Assembly (NCBI RefSeq): GCF_014189535.1 | Contig: NZ_CP050308.1 | Location: 3,151,001 to 3,215,000, forward strand | DNA: 64,000 bases | Source: Rhizobium lusitanum | Lineage (GTDB): Bacteria > Pseudomonadota > Alphaproteobacteria > Rhizobiales > Rhizobiaceae | Reading direction: 5' to 3' | Part shown: one piece after another, positions 25,841 to 33,876 of the stretch | How positions within the stretch are numbered: position 1 is the stretch's first letter | How the letters are laid out: each line of letters starts with the position of its first letter | The notes under the pieces: model-generated | What the model was told of the DNA's origin: nothing | Database searches by the model: none | Seen by the model: the letters and a program-made list of their open reading frames with translations, nothing else | Translations under genes and position numbers: made by a program

Positions 25841-27757
25841 ATGTTCGAAAACAAGGCCAGGACCAGACCTCATCCTGTCGAGACGGAAGCCCTGGAGGTT
25901 TCCGGCGGTCCGGTCCGTCATGCCTATCTGGACCGTGGCGAGGACGGCTATCTCATTGCAGCCAATCTCCAGCCCGTCGATCGCCATGCGGTAAGCGATG
26001 CGCAATTGCTGGCGATTATCCAGAAGATGCTGGACGGCGCCCCCTATCCGGTCTCGGGGCAAGCCAAATCCCTGAGTGTGGAAGCCGCTGAGCCGCTGCC
26101 GCTGCCCGACCGCATTCGCGACATCCTGAGAAACCGTCCCGCCGTCAATGAAGCAATCGCGGATGGCGAGCCGGCGCAGACGACCTATGAGCATCCTGTT
26201 GCCGTCTATGTGGACGACGCAGCCGTTCCTCTGTCTTCTCCGATGGCCATTCCGGCAGTTGCGCCTGCGCCACAGCGCCGCTGGGCATTTGGGCTTGGTT
26301 CCATCGCTTTTGTCGTCGCCTGCTCGCTGGCAGGGGCTTTCGCTCCGACGATGCTGGCCTCGCCGCCACGCTATGTGTCTCAGGCCGTCCTGCGGGTGGA
26401 GGGGCAGGGGCTTCTGGACGTCGCCACCAAACGCGTCGTCGCTCCGTCCCTGCTCTCCGACCTCGTCGCCAGATTGAAGCTCGATCGTGATCCGGAATTT
26501 ACCGGTGGCCGGACCGGTGCCTTCGGCGTTGCCATGGACCTGCTGTCTGGCAATGGCAATGCGTCCGATGCGCCATCGCGCGCGCAGGCCGCTCTTCGAC
26601 AGGATATTGCCGTCACCGCCGATGCGCGCAGCGGCACCTTGCATCTCACGGTCACCACCGGCAATCCAATGAGATCGGCTGAGATCGCCAACCGCCTCGC
26701 CGATGCGACGGTCTATGACGCCATGGTTGCGCAAGGTGCGGGGCTCACCGGCAAAAACAGTGCCCCTGCGGACCGGAGCCTCAAAAACCTTGAGCAGGCG
26801 AAGGCGGCGCTGGTCGATTTCAAGGCGCAATACGGCGACGATAAGATCGCGGCGGCACTGGACCTGCAAGCGCAGCGGCAACGGCTGGACAGCGAGATCA
26901 AAGCCTCAGAGGCGGCGGTGTTGAGCGCAAGAGCCCGTGCGTCGGTCGCCAAATCCGCGACCCCCGCCACGGTCATGAGCGGCGCGCTGCCGGGCGATCT
27001 GTCGTCCGTCGGTCTCGATGATCTGCGCAGCCGCTACAGCGCCGCGAAGATGGTCCTCTCCCAGCTTTCCACGCAACTCGGTCCGCGCCATCCACGATTG
27101 CTGGCACAGCAGGCGACCGTCGATGGCCTTGCCGGCGATATCCGCAATCAATTGCAGCGCCTGATCGCCAGCAGCGATGCAGCGCTCAAGGCGGCGCTTG
27201 AGGATCAGGCCGCACTTGCCGCCCAAATGACCGCCCTCGGTCAGCGGGCCGTCGATGTCGACATGGCGCGCCTAGCCCGGCTGCAGGACGATGTTGCGGT
27301 AGCACAAGGCCGTTATGACGCCGACCTGCAAAACGTCGATACCGTTCCACCCGAGGTCGCGCCGCCGATCACCGTCCTTGCCCCGGCCACAGCCGCAAAG
27401 GCGCCGCTCGACGACGATCTCGCAGGCCGCCAGATTGCGGGTTTCCTGATCGGTCTTGGCGCAGCACTTTGCCTGGTCTTCCTCAGAAAATGGATTGGAA
27501 GCGTGCGGGTTTCGCAGGACCCGGTGGTCGGATCGATCGCCACGCCGGAACCGCTTTTTGATCCAGAAGCCGAGCCGGTTTCATCGCCGCAACAGCCGAT
27601 GTCAGACCTCCCGCAACGGCACGTCGACGATGTCATATCCGTTGCCGACGATCATCCCGCCGTCACGGACGAATTGACGCAGATCCAGCGGGAATTGGCG
27701 CTATTGCGCGCCAAGCTGGAGACCTACGCCGCATACCGGCGGACCGGGCGCGGCTGA
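25841..27757 (+). CDS. Wzz/GumC-like polysaccharide chain-length protein
   Basis: The protein has 638 residues. A long cytoplasmic N-terminus (1-145) rich in Pro and acidic residues precedes the first membrane helix (about 148-172, RRWAFGLGSIAFVVACSLAG). A periplasmic Wzz-type domain follows with coiled coil (LGPRHPRLLAQQATVDGLAG is the conserved R-HP motif). The second helix is at about 527-548 (IAGFLIGLGAALCLVFLRKW). A cytoplasmic tail of about 90 residues has no Walker motifs or Tyr cluster, so this is not a BY-kinase fusion. Such proteins set polymer length in polysaccharide export. The gene lies 101 bp after the glycosyltransferase. Confidence 0.75.
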   Translation: MFENKARTRPHPVETEALEVSGGPVRHAYLDRGEDGYLIAANLQPVDRHAVSDAQLLAIIQKMLDGAPYPVSGQAKSLSVEAAEPLPLPDRIRDILRNRPAVNEAIADGEPAQTTYEHPVAVYVDDAAVPLSSPMAIPAVAPAPQRRWAFGLGSIAFVVACSLAGAFAPTMLASPPRYVSQAVLRVEGQGLLDVATKRVVAPSLLSDLVARLKLDRDPEFTGGRTGAFGVAMDLLSGNGNASDAPSRAQAALRQDIAVTADARSGTLHLTVTTGNPMRSAEIANRLADATVYDAMVAQGAGLTGKNSAPADRSLKNLEQAKAALVDFKAQYGDDKIAAALDLQAQRQRLDSEIKASEAAVLSARARASVAKSATPATVMSGALPGDLSSVGLDDLRSRYSAAKMVLSQLSTQLGPRHPRLLAQQATVDGLAGDIRNQLQRLIASSDAALKAALEDQAALAAQMTALGQRAVDVDMARLARLQDDVAVAQGRYDADLQNVDTVPPEVAPPITVLAPATAAKAPLDDDLAGRQIAGFLIGLGAALCLVFLRKWIGSVRVSQDPVVGSIATPEPLFDPEAEPVSSPQQPMSDLPQRHVDDVISVADDHPAVTDELTQIQRELALLRAKLETYAAYRRTGRG

Positions 27758-27861
27758 TTTCTCCTTGCAATTACCGCTTTCAGATATCATAGGGCGTTCG
27801 TAGGCAAATCCGCCGAGCCGACGGCTTGTAGATTGCCGCCGAACCATATCGGGAGAGACGC

Positions 27862-28761
27862 GTGACGACTGTGATCGACGGCAAGCAGGTGGCGGCTTCG
27901 GTGATCGAGGCGGTGAAGACGGCAACGTCTGCTCTGGAGACGGAGACGGGCGTGAAGGCCGGTCTTGCGGTGGTGATCGTCGGTGATGATCCGGCCAGCC
28001 ACAGCTATGTGACCTCCAAGAGCAAGATGGCCAAGGAGTGCGGCTTCAAGTCCATCCAGCACACGCTGCCGGCCGAGACGACGCAGGAAGAGCTGGCAAA
28101 GCTGGTGCAGTCGCTGAATGAAGACGCCTCCATCCACGGCATCCTGGTGCAATTGCCTCTGCCGAAGCACCTGAACTCGGAACCGATCATCCAGTCGATC
28201 CGACCGGAGAAGGATGTCGACGGTCTGCATGTGGTCAATGCCGGCAAGCTCGCCACGGGCGACCTCGCAACCGGTCTCATCTCCTGCACCCCGGCTGGCG
28301 CCCTGTTGCTGGTGCGCCGCATCCACGGCGAGGACCTGTCGGGTCTGAATGCGGTCGTCATCGGCCGGTCCAACCTGTTCGGCAAGCCGATGGCGCAGCT
28401 TTTACTCAACGCCAATGCGACGGTGACGACGGCGCATTCGAGGACGAAGGACCTACCAAGTGTTGCTCGCACGGCCGATATTCTGGTGGCCGCCGTTGGC
28501 CAGCCGCAGATGGTGAAGGCCGACTGGATCAAGCCGGGTGCCACCGTCATCGATGTCGGTGTCAACCGCATTGCGGCACCTGAGCGCGGCGAGGGCCGGA
28601 CACGTCTGGTCGGCGATGTCGCCTTTACTGAGGCTTCCGATGTCGCCGCTGTGATCACGCCGGTTCCCGGCGGTGTTGGGCCGATGACCATCGCCATGCT
28701 GATGGCCAATACCGTCATTGCTGCTCATCGTGCCGCGGGTAAGACGGCGCCGAAGTTTTGA
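27862..28761 (+). CDS. folD: Methylenetetrahydrofolate dehydrogenase/cyclohydrolase FolD
   Basis: This 299-residue bifunctional cytosolic enzyme oxidises 5,10-methylene-THF to methenyl-THF (NADP) and hydrolyses it to 10-formyl-THF. Active-site parts are [15 protein letters not shown] with the catalytic Lys, [24 protein letters not shown] for nucleotide binding, and [14 protein letters not shown]. The start is GTG at 27862 after GGGAGA. It is a stand-alone gene between polysaccharide and sugar-uptake genes, closed by a palindromic repeat at 28769. Confidence 0.97.
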   Translation: MTTVIDGKQVAASVIEAVKTATSALETETGVKAGLAVVIVGDDPASHSYVTSKSKMAKECGFKSIQHTLPAETTQEELAKLVQSLNEDASIHGILVQLPLPKHLNSEPIIQSIRPEKDVDGLHVVNAGKLATGDLATGLISCTPAGALLLVRRIHGEDLSGLNAVVIGRSNLFGKPMAQLLLNANATVTTAHSRTKDLPSVARTADILVAAVGQPQMVKADWIKPGATVIDVGVNRIAAPERGEGRTRLVGDVAFTEASDVAAVITPVPGGVGPMTIAMLMANTVIAAHRAAGKTAPKF

Positions 28762-28768
28762 ATTTGAA

Positions 28769-28813
28769 GCATGATCCCGAAAAGTGTGAAGCGGTTTTCG
28801 GATAAGATCATGC
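28769..28813. repeat. Dispersed rhizobial palindrome (REP-like)
   Basis: GCATGATC-CCGAAAA ... TTTTCGG-ATAA-GATCATGC forms a 45-bp stem-loop with perfect 8-bp and 7-bp arm segments. I recognise this as a sequence scattered between genes in many rhizobial genomes. It lies between the convergent folD and aglR and may also act as their shared terminator. Confidence 0.75.
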
Positions 28814-28825
28814 CAGCCTAATGTA

Positions 28826-29851
28826 TTATTCGGCCGGCGCGACGCCGGTCGAGGCGCGAACGATCAGCTCGGTCTTCCAAAGCTCCTGTTCGGGGAATGT
28901 CTCCGTATGCTTGATCCCGGCAATCAGCCGTTCGGCGATGCGCATGCCGGCGGCGCGTAGCGACGAGCGCGTGGTGGTTAGCGGTACGGTAAAATTCTCC
29001 GGCTTCAGAAGCGTCAGCACGTCGTCATGGGCAATCAGCGAGACATCCTCGCCGAGTTTCAGACCAGCCTGGTTGATGGCGCGCACCGCGCCCAGCGCCA
29101 GCACGGTGCTGGAGCAAAGAATGGCGGTCGGGCGCTCGTCGAGTTGCAGAATGCGTTCCATGATGAGCAGACCTTGCTCATCGGTCATTGCCGTATGGCT
29201 GACGCAGGCTTCGTCCAGCGCCAGCCCGCGCTCGGCCAGGGCGGCGTCCACGCCATTTTTCCGCCGGATTGCAAAATCGAGATACATCGGACCATTCAAC
29301 AGCGCGAAACGCCTGTGGCCAAGCTGCAGCAGCAGTTTGGTGGCGTCGTAGAAGGCCGCCTCGTTATCGATATCGAGAAAGGGGTAGTCCGGTTCCGAGC
29401 CGATGGACCGTCCATGCACGAGGAAGGGCACGGATAGCGATTTCAGCATGTCGAGACGGGGATCGTGGCCGCGCATATAGTTGACGAACAGGGCATCGAC
29501 ATTGCCGCTGACGGCAAGCCGCTTCAATGCGCCGACCTCGTCGTTCGGATCGGCGGGCGTCACGACGAAATGGAAATCGTGCCGCAGCGCTTCTTCGCCA
29601 AGCCCGGTCAGGAACTCGCCAAAATGCAGGTCTGTGGGGTTGCCGGGTGCGGTCGGCATGACCAGGCCGATCGAGCCGGCCTTGCCGGTCGCAAGCCGTT
29701 GCGCCGCCTTGTTGGGCCGATAGCCCGTTTCCTGAACCGCCTTGAGCACGCGCTCACGCGTCTCGCGGTTGACTTCCGGATAACCGTTCAGTGCGCGGCT
29801 GACCGTGGTCTGCGACAAGCCTAGCATTTGCGATAGCTGCTTCAGATTCAC
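28826..29851 (-). CDS. aglR: LacI-family regulator of the alpha-glucoside operon, AglR
   Basis: This 341-residue repressor has an N-terminal helix-turn-helix (LKQLSQMLGLSQTTVSRALN) and a periplasmic-binding-protein-like effector domain. It is divergent from aglE, with two AAAGCGCTTT palindromes in between. The GTG at 29851 is preferred: GGAGGAG lies upstream and the DNA-binding domain starts at once. An upstream ATG at 29893 would add 14 residues before the HTH. The likely role is repression of aglEFGAK without inducer; the sugar is inferred from the operon. Confidence 0.88.
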   Translation of the reverse strand: MNLKQLSQMLGLSQTTVSRALNGYPEVNRETRERVLKAVQETGYRPNKAAQRLATGKAGSIGLVMPTAPGNPTDLHFGEFLTGLGEEALRHDFHFVVTPADPNDEVGALKRLAVSGNVDALFVNYMRGHDPRLDMLKSLSVPFLVHGRSIGSEPDYPFLDIDNEAAFYDATKLLLQLGHRRFALLNGPMYLDFAIRRKNGVDAALAERGLALDEACVSHTAMTDEQGLLIMERILQLDERPTAILCSSTVLALGAVRAINQAGLKLGEDVSLIAHDDVLTLLKPENFTVPLTTTRSSLRAAGMRIAERLIAGIKHTETFPEQELWKTELIVRASTGVAPAE

Positions 29852-29920
29852 TTGATTTGGCTCCTCCGTCTCCCCTGCCGCGATGACGCCCAAATCCCTC
29901 CCGCCAGGCGACCGGCTTCC

Positions 29921-29930
29921 AAAGCGCTTT
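29921..29930. promoter_or_regulatory. AglR operator candidate 1
   Basis: AAAGCGCTTT is a perfect palindrome with the central CG of LacI/GalR operators. It is 70 bp upstream of the aglR start, so it could serve autoregulation. An identical site lies at 30083. Confidence 0.55.
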
Positions 29931-30043
29931 TAACTATGTAGCAAGACAAGCATTTGAAACAAGACTAATAGCGAAATATTGCCGCCCATTTCATGCTGCA
30001 GCGCGAGATATGCTGTGCATTGCGGCCATTTCCGCAAAATCGC

Positions 30044-30092
30044 TTGACTCCGAAGCACCCTCAATGGGATGAATGCATAGCCAAAGCGCTTT
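30044..30092 (+). promoter_or_regulatory. aglE promoter region with operator candidate 2
   Basis: TTGACT (30044-30049) is a possible -35 element; the -10 is not clear. AAAGCGCTTT (30083-30092) lies downstream of it, where a repressor would block transcription, 68 bp before the aglE start. The whole gap 29852-30160 holds only control sequence and no gene. Confidence 0.5.
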
Positions 30093-30160
30093 GAGGAAAT
30101 GGGCGCATAGCACGCGGGATGTGCTCGGCTCGCAAGATTTGTATTTGGGAGGACAACCAC

Positions 30161-31522
30161 ATGAAGAAGTTGTTTTTGATGACCGTTGCCGTTGCCGCGC
30201 TGGCAGCCGGAACGGCGATGTCGGCCGATCTGAAATTCCAGCCTGGCCAGGATGCGAAGTTCAACTGGAAGAGCTATGACGACTTCAAGTCCGCCCATGC
30301 GGATCTGAAGGGCGAGACGCTGACCATCTTTGGTCCGTGGCGCGGCGAGGACGAGGCGCTCTTCACCAGTGTCCTGAATTACTTCACCGAGGCGACTGGC
30401 GCGAATGTCAAATACTCGTCCTCGGAAAACTATGAGCAGCAGATCGTCATCGACACCCAGGCCGGTTCGCCGCCGAATGTCGCGATCCTGCCGCAGCCAG
30501 GCCTGCTCGCCAATCTCGCCAGCAAAGGCTATCTCGCGCCGCTCGGCGATGATCTTGCCTCCTGGGTCAAGACGAACTACGGCGCCGGCGACAGCTGGGT
30601 CGGTTACGGCACCTACAAGGGCAAGGACGGCAAGGACGCCTTCTACGCCTTCCCGTACAAGGCCGACCTGAAGTCGCTCGTCTGGTACGTGCCGGAAAAC
30701 TTCGAGGAAGCCGGCTACAAGGTCCCCACCACCATGGAAGACCTGTTCAAGCTCTCCGACCAGATCGTCAAGGACGGCGGCACCCCCTGGTGCATCGGTC
30801 TTGGTTCGGGTGGCGCCACCGGCTGGCCGGCGACCGACTGGGTCGAAGACCTGATGCTGCGCACCGTATCGCCGACGGATTATGACGGCTGGGTCGACAA
30901 CAGCCTGAAGTTCAACGATCCAAAGGTCGTCAATGCTATCGACGAATTCGGCAAGTTCGCCAAGAATGCCAAATATGTGAGCGGTGGCGTCGCTGCTGTC
31001 GCTTCAACCGACTTCCGCGACAGCCCGAAGGGCCTCTTTGCGGTTCCGCCGAAGTGCTATCTGCACAAGCAGGCCTCCTTCATCCCGTCCTTCTTCCCGG
31101 AGGGTACGAAGCTCGGCCAGGATGCGGACTTCTTCTACTTCCCGCCCTATGCAGCGCATCCCGAACTCGGCAAGCCGGTTCTCGGCGCCGGTACACTGGC
31201 GGCGATCACCAAGGACTCGAAGGCCGCCCGTGCCTTCATCCAGTTCCTGCAGACGCCGATCGCCCAGGAAGTCTGGATGGCGCAGTCCGGCTTCCTGACC
31301 CCTTATAAGGGCGTCAACACGGCGACCTACGCCAACGATACGATGAAGAAGGAAGGCGAGCTGCTGACGACCGCCACGACCTTCCGCTTCGACGGTTCCG
31401 ACCTGATGCCGGGCAAGATCGGTGCGGGCGCATTCTGGACTGGCATGGTGGACTTCGTCGGCGGCAAGTCGGCGCAGGACTCGGCCGATGCGATCCAGAA
31501 GGCTTGGGACGGCATCAAGTAA
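30161..31522 (+). CDS. aglE: Alpha-glucoside ABC transporter binding protein AglE
   Basis: This 453-residue periplasmic solute-binding protein has a clear signal peptide (MKKLFLMTVAVAALAAGTAM, cut near SADLKF). It binds sucrose, trehalose, maltose or similar sugars; the range is known for S. meliloti AglE and not visible here. Its body resembles family-1 binding proteins (ENYEQQIVIDTQAGSPPNVA). The start at 30161 has GGGAGGA 7 nt upstream. It is the first gene of aglEFGAK. A strong hairpin follows at 31539, which may keep aglE expressed above the permeases. Confidence 0.93.
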   Translation: MKKLFLMTVAVAALAAGTAMSADLKFQPGQDAKFNWKSYDDFKSAHADLKGETLTIFGPWRGEDEALFTSVLNYFTEATGANVKYSSSENYEQQIVIDTQAGSPPNVAILPQPGLLANLASKGYLAPLGDDLASWVKTNYGAGDSWVGYGTYKGKDGKDAFYAFPYKADLKSLVWYVPENFEEAGYKVPTTMEDLFKLSDQIVKDGGTPWCIGLGSGGATGWPATDWVEDLMLRTVSPTDYDGWVDNSLKFNDPKVVNAIDEFGKFAKNAKYVSGGVAAVASTDFRDSPKGLFAVPPKCYLHKQASFIPSFFPEGTKLGQDADFFYFPPYAAHPELGKPVLGAGTLAAITKDSKAARAFIQFLQTPIAQEVWMAQSGFLTPYKGVNTATYANDTMKKEGELLTTATTFRFDGSDLMPGKIGAGAFWTGMVDFVGGKSAQDSADAIQKAWDGIK

Positions 31523-31538
31523 TCTGACATTGCGGAAA

Positions 31539-31566
31539 GGCGTCGCCGGTATCTTCCGGCGACGCC
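31539..31566 (+). other. Hairpin between aglE and aglF
   Basis: GGCGTCGCCGG and CCGGCGACGCC form a perfect 11-bp stem with a TATCTT loop, 16 bp after the aglE stop. No T run follows. Hairpins at this place in binding-protein operons often protect the upstream mRNA and lower downstream expression. Confidence 0.7.
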
Positions 31567-31652
31567 GATCTGTTCTGCCGCGGTTGGTGCCTTGGGGAGT
31601 GCCGCCGATGTCGGACGGGTGGCTTCGAACAAGAAAAAATCGGGAGGGAAAG

Positions 31653-32669
31653 ATGATTTCGCAGATCCTGTCGGCGGTCGGAGCCATGATATTCGGCGTT
31701 GCCGTTTGTGCCGCCTATTTTCTGTTTTCCAACAAGTTGCTGGACGCGATTTTCCCGGCGAAAGAGGGGGGCGACGTTCACCGGGTCGCCGTCAATCTGC
31801 GTCGCCGTGGGTTGATCCGTCCCTGGCTTTTCCTCGGGCCTGCACTCTTCCTGCTTGCCGTCTACCTGGTCTATCCGGTGGTCGCGACGCTTATCCTATC
31901 TTTCTACGGTCCGGACGGCAGTAAATTCGTTGGTGGCGCCAACTATGTCTGGGCCTTCAACGATACCGAATTCCGCCAGTCGATCTTCAACAATATCCTC
32001 TGGCTTGCCGTCGTGCCGGCTGCCTGCACCTTCTTCGGTCTGGTGATCGCCGTCATGACCGACCGCATCTGGTGGGGGAACATCGCCAAGGCGGTCATCT
32101 TCATGCCGATGGCGATCTCCTTCGTCGGCGCATCCGTCATCTGGAAATTCATCTACGAATATCGCGGCGGTAGCGACACGCAGATCGGCCTCTTGAACGC
32201 GGTCGTGCAGCTTTTCGGCGGCACGCCGGAAGTATGGATCACCATCCCCTTCTGGAACAATTTCTTCCTGATGGTCATGCTGATCTGGATTCAGACCGGT
32301 TTCGCCATGGTCATCCTGTCGGCCGCCCTTCGTGGCATTTCGGAGGAAACCATCGAAGCGGCCGTCATCGACGGCGCCAATGGCTGGCAGATCTTCTGGA
32401 AGATCATGGTGCCGCAGGTCTGGGGCACGATCGCCACGGTCTGGACCACCATCACCATTCTCGTCCTCAAGGTGTTCGACATCGTGCTGACCATGACCAA
32501 CGGCCAGTGGAACTCGATGGTCCTGGCAAATCTGATGTTCAACTGGATGTTCCGTGGAGGCGGCGATTCCGGCCGAAGTGCCGTCATCGCACTCGTCATC
32601 ATGGCTGCCGTGACGCCGATCATGATCTGGAACATCCGTCGTGCAAACGCAGAAACGAAGGGGCGCTGA
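31653..32669 (+). CDS. aglF: Alpha-glucoside ABC transporter permease AglF
   Basis: This 338-residue inner-membrane permease has about seven or eight helices, including an extra N-terminal one (MISQILSAVGAMIFGVAVCA). The EAA loop that contacts the ATPase is EAAVIDGANGWQIFWKIMVP. The start at 31653 follows GGGAGGG; the frame is open upstream but without permease character. It ends 1 bp before aglG starts, typical of a coupled permease pair. Confidence 0.93.
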   Translation: MISQILSAVGAMIFGVAVCAAYFLFSNKLLDAIFPAKEGGDVHRVAVNLRRRGLIRPWLFLGPALFLLAVYLVYPVVATLILSFYGPDGSKFVGGANYVWAFNDTEFRQSIFNNILWLAVVPAACTFFGLVIAVMTDRIWWGNIAKAVIFMPMAISFVGASVIWKFIYEYRGGSDTQIGLLNAVVQLFGGTPEVWITIPFWNNFFLMVMLIWIQTGFAMVILSAALRGISEETIEAAVIDGANGWQIFWKIMVPQVWGTIATVWTTITILVLKVFDIVLTMTNGQWNSMVLANLMFNWMFRGGGDSGRSAVIALVIMAAVTPIMIWNIRRANAETKGR

Positions 32670-32670
32670 C

Positions 32671-33834
32671 ATGCTGGGAACCCTCCGTCGTATCGGCCCC
32701 GCCCGTCTCTTCGTTCACTTCGCTGTTCTGCTCATCGTCATCCTCTGGCTGTTGCCGACGCTCGGCATCTTCGTCACCGCACTCCGTGACAAGGATCAGA
32801 TCGTCGTTTCCGGCTGGTGGACGGCTTTCTCCGGCTCATCACAGACGGCGGCCGTACGCCTGGCTGGCCCCGACAAGGCAGTGCAGGACGGTCCCAATTA
32901 TGTCATCGCCGGCACCGTTGCCGGTGAAGGCAACAGCGGTAACGGCAAGATCGAATCCTTCGGTATGCGCGTACAGGAGCCGGCGGCATACAAGGTCGGT
33001 TCATCCGCCGATCTCGGCAACGGTGAGACGCTTACCGTCAATGCCGATGGCAGCTATCGCTATCAGAAGAATGCACCCTTCGAGGCGGATGCGCGCAGCA
33101 AGCGCATCTATCTGACGATCGCAACCCCACCGCAATTCACCCTGGACAACTATCGCAACGTCCTGACGGGCGAGGGCATCGGTCAGTCCTTCATCAACTC
33201 GCTGACGGTCACCATTCCGGCGACGGTCATCCCGATCCTGATCGCGGCTTTCGCGGCCTACGCGCTGGCCTGGATGGAGTTTCCCGGCCGTGCGGTGCTG
33301 ATCGCGCTTGTGGTCGGTCTCATCGTCGTGCCGTTGCAGATGTCGCTGATCCCGCTGCTGCGCATCTATAACGAGATCGGCCAGATGTTTGGGGTGTCGT
33401 CGAAAACCTATCCCGGCATCTGGATGGCGCATACCGCCTTTGGCCTGCCGCTCGCCATCTACCTGTTGCGCAACTACATTGCCGGCCTGCCCAAGGAGAT
33501 CATCGAATCCGCCCGCGTCGATGGCGCCAGCGACTTCGACATCTTCGTCAAGATCATCCTGCCATTGTCCTTCCCGGCGCTCGCCTCCTTCGCGATCTTC
33601 CAGTTCCTCTGGGTCTGGAACGACCTTCTGATCGCCATGGTCTTCCTCGGCACCGACAAGGATCGCCTGGTCCTGACGGCAGCGCTCAACGCGCTGCTCG
33701 GCTCGCGCGGTGGCAACTGGGAAATCCTCACGGCCTCGGCCTTCGTTACCATTCTCATCCCGCTCCTCGTCTTCTTCGGTCTGCAGCGCTACCTCGTGCG
33801 TGGTCTGCTCTCCGGGTCGGTGAAGGGGGGCTGA
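32671..33834 (+). CDS. aglG: Alpha-glucoside ABC transporter permease AglG
   Basis: This 387-residue second permease is of the MalG type. After the first helix there is a large periplasmic loop (about residues 40-150), followed by the core helices. The EAA loop is ESARVDGASDFDIFVKIILP. It starts at 32671 (MLGTLRRIGPARLF), one base after the aglF stop. The gene for the alpha-glucosidase follows 42 bp later. Confidence 0.93.
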   Translation: MLGTLRRIGPARLFVHFAVLLIVILWLLPTLGIFVTALRDKDQIVVSGWWTAFSGSSQTAAVRLAGPDKAVQDGPNYVIAGTVAGEGNSGNGKIESFGMRVQEPAAYKVGSSADLGNGETLTVNADGSYRYQKNAPFEADARSKRIYLTIATPPQFTLDNYRNVLTGEGIGQSFINSLTVTIPATVIPILIAAFAAYALAWMEFPGRAVLIALVVGLIVVPLQMSLIPLLRIYNEIGQMFGVSSKTYPGIWMAHTAFGLPLAIYLLRNYIAGLPKEIIESARVDGASDFDIFVKIILPLSFPALASFAIFQFLWVWNDLLIAMVFLGTDKDRLVLTAALNALLGSRGGNWEILTASAFVTILIPLLVFFGLQRYLVRGLLSGSVKGG

Positions 33835-33876
33835 TCAAAGACCTCAGCTTAAGTATTCATACAGGACCTACACAGA

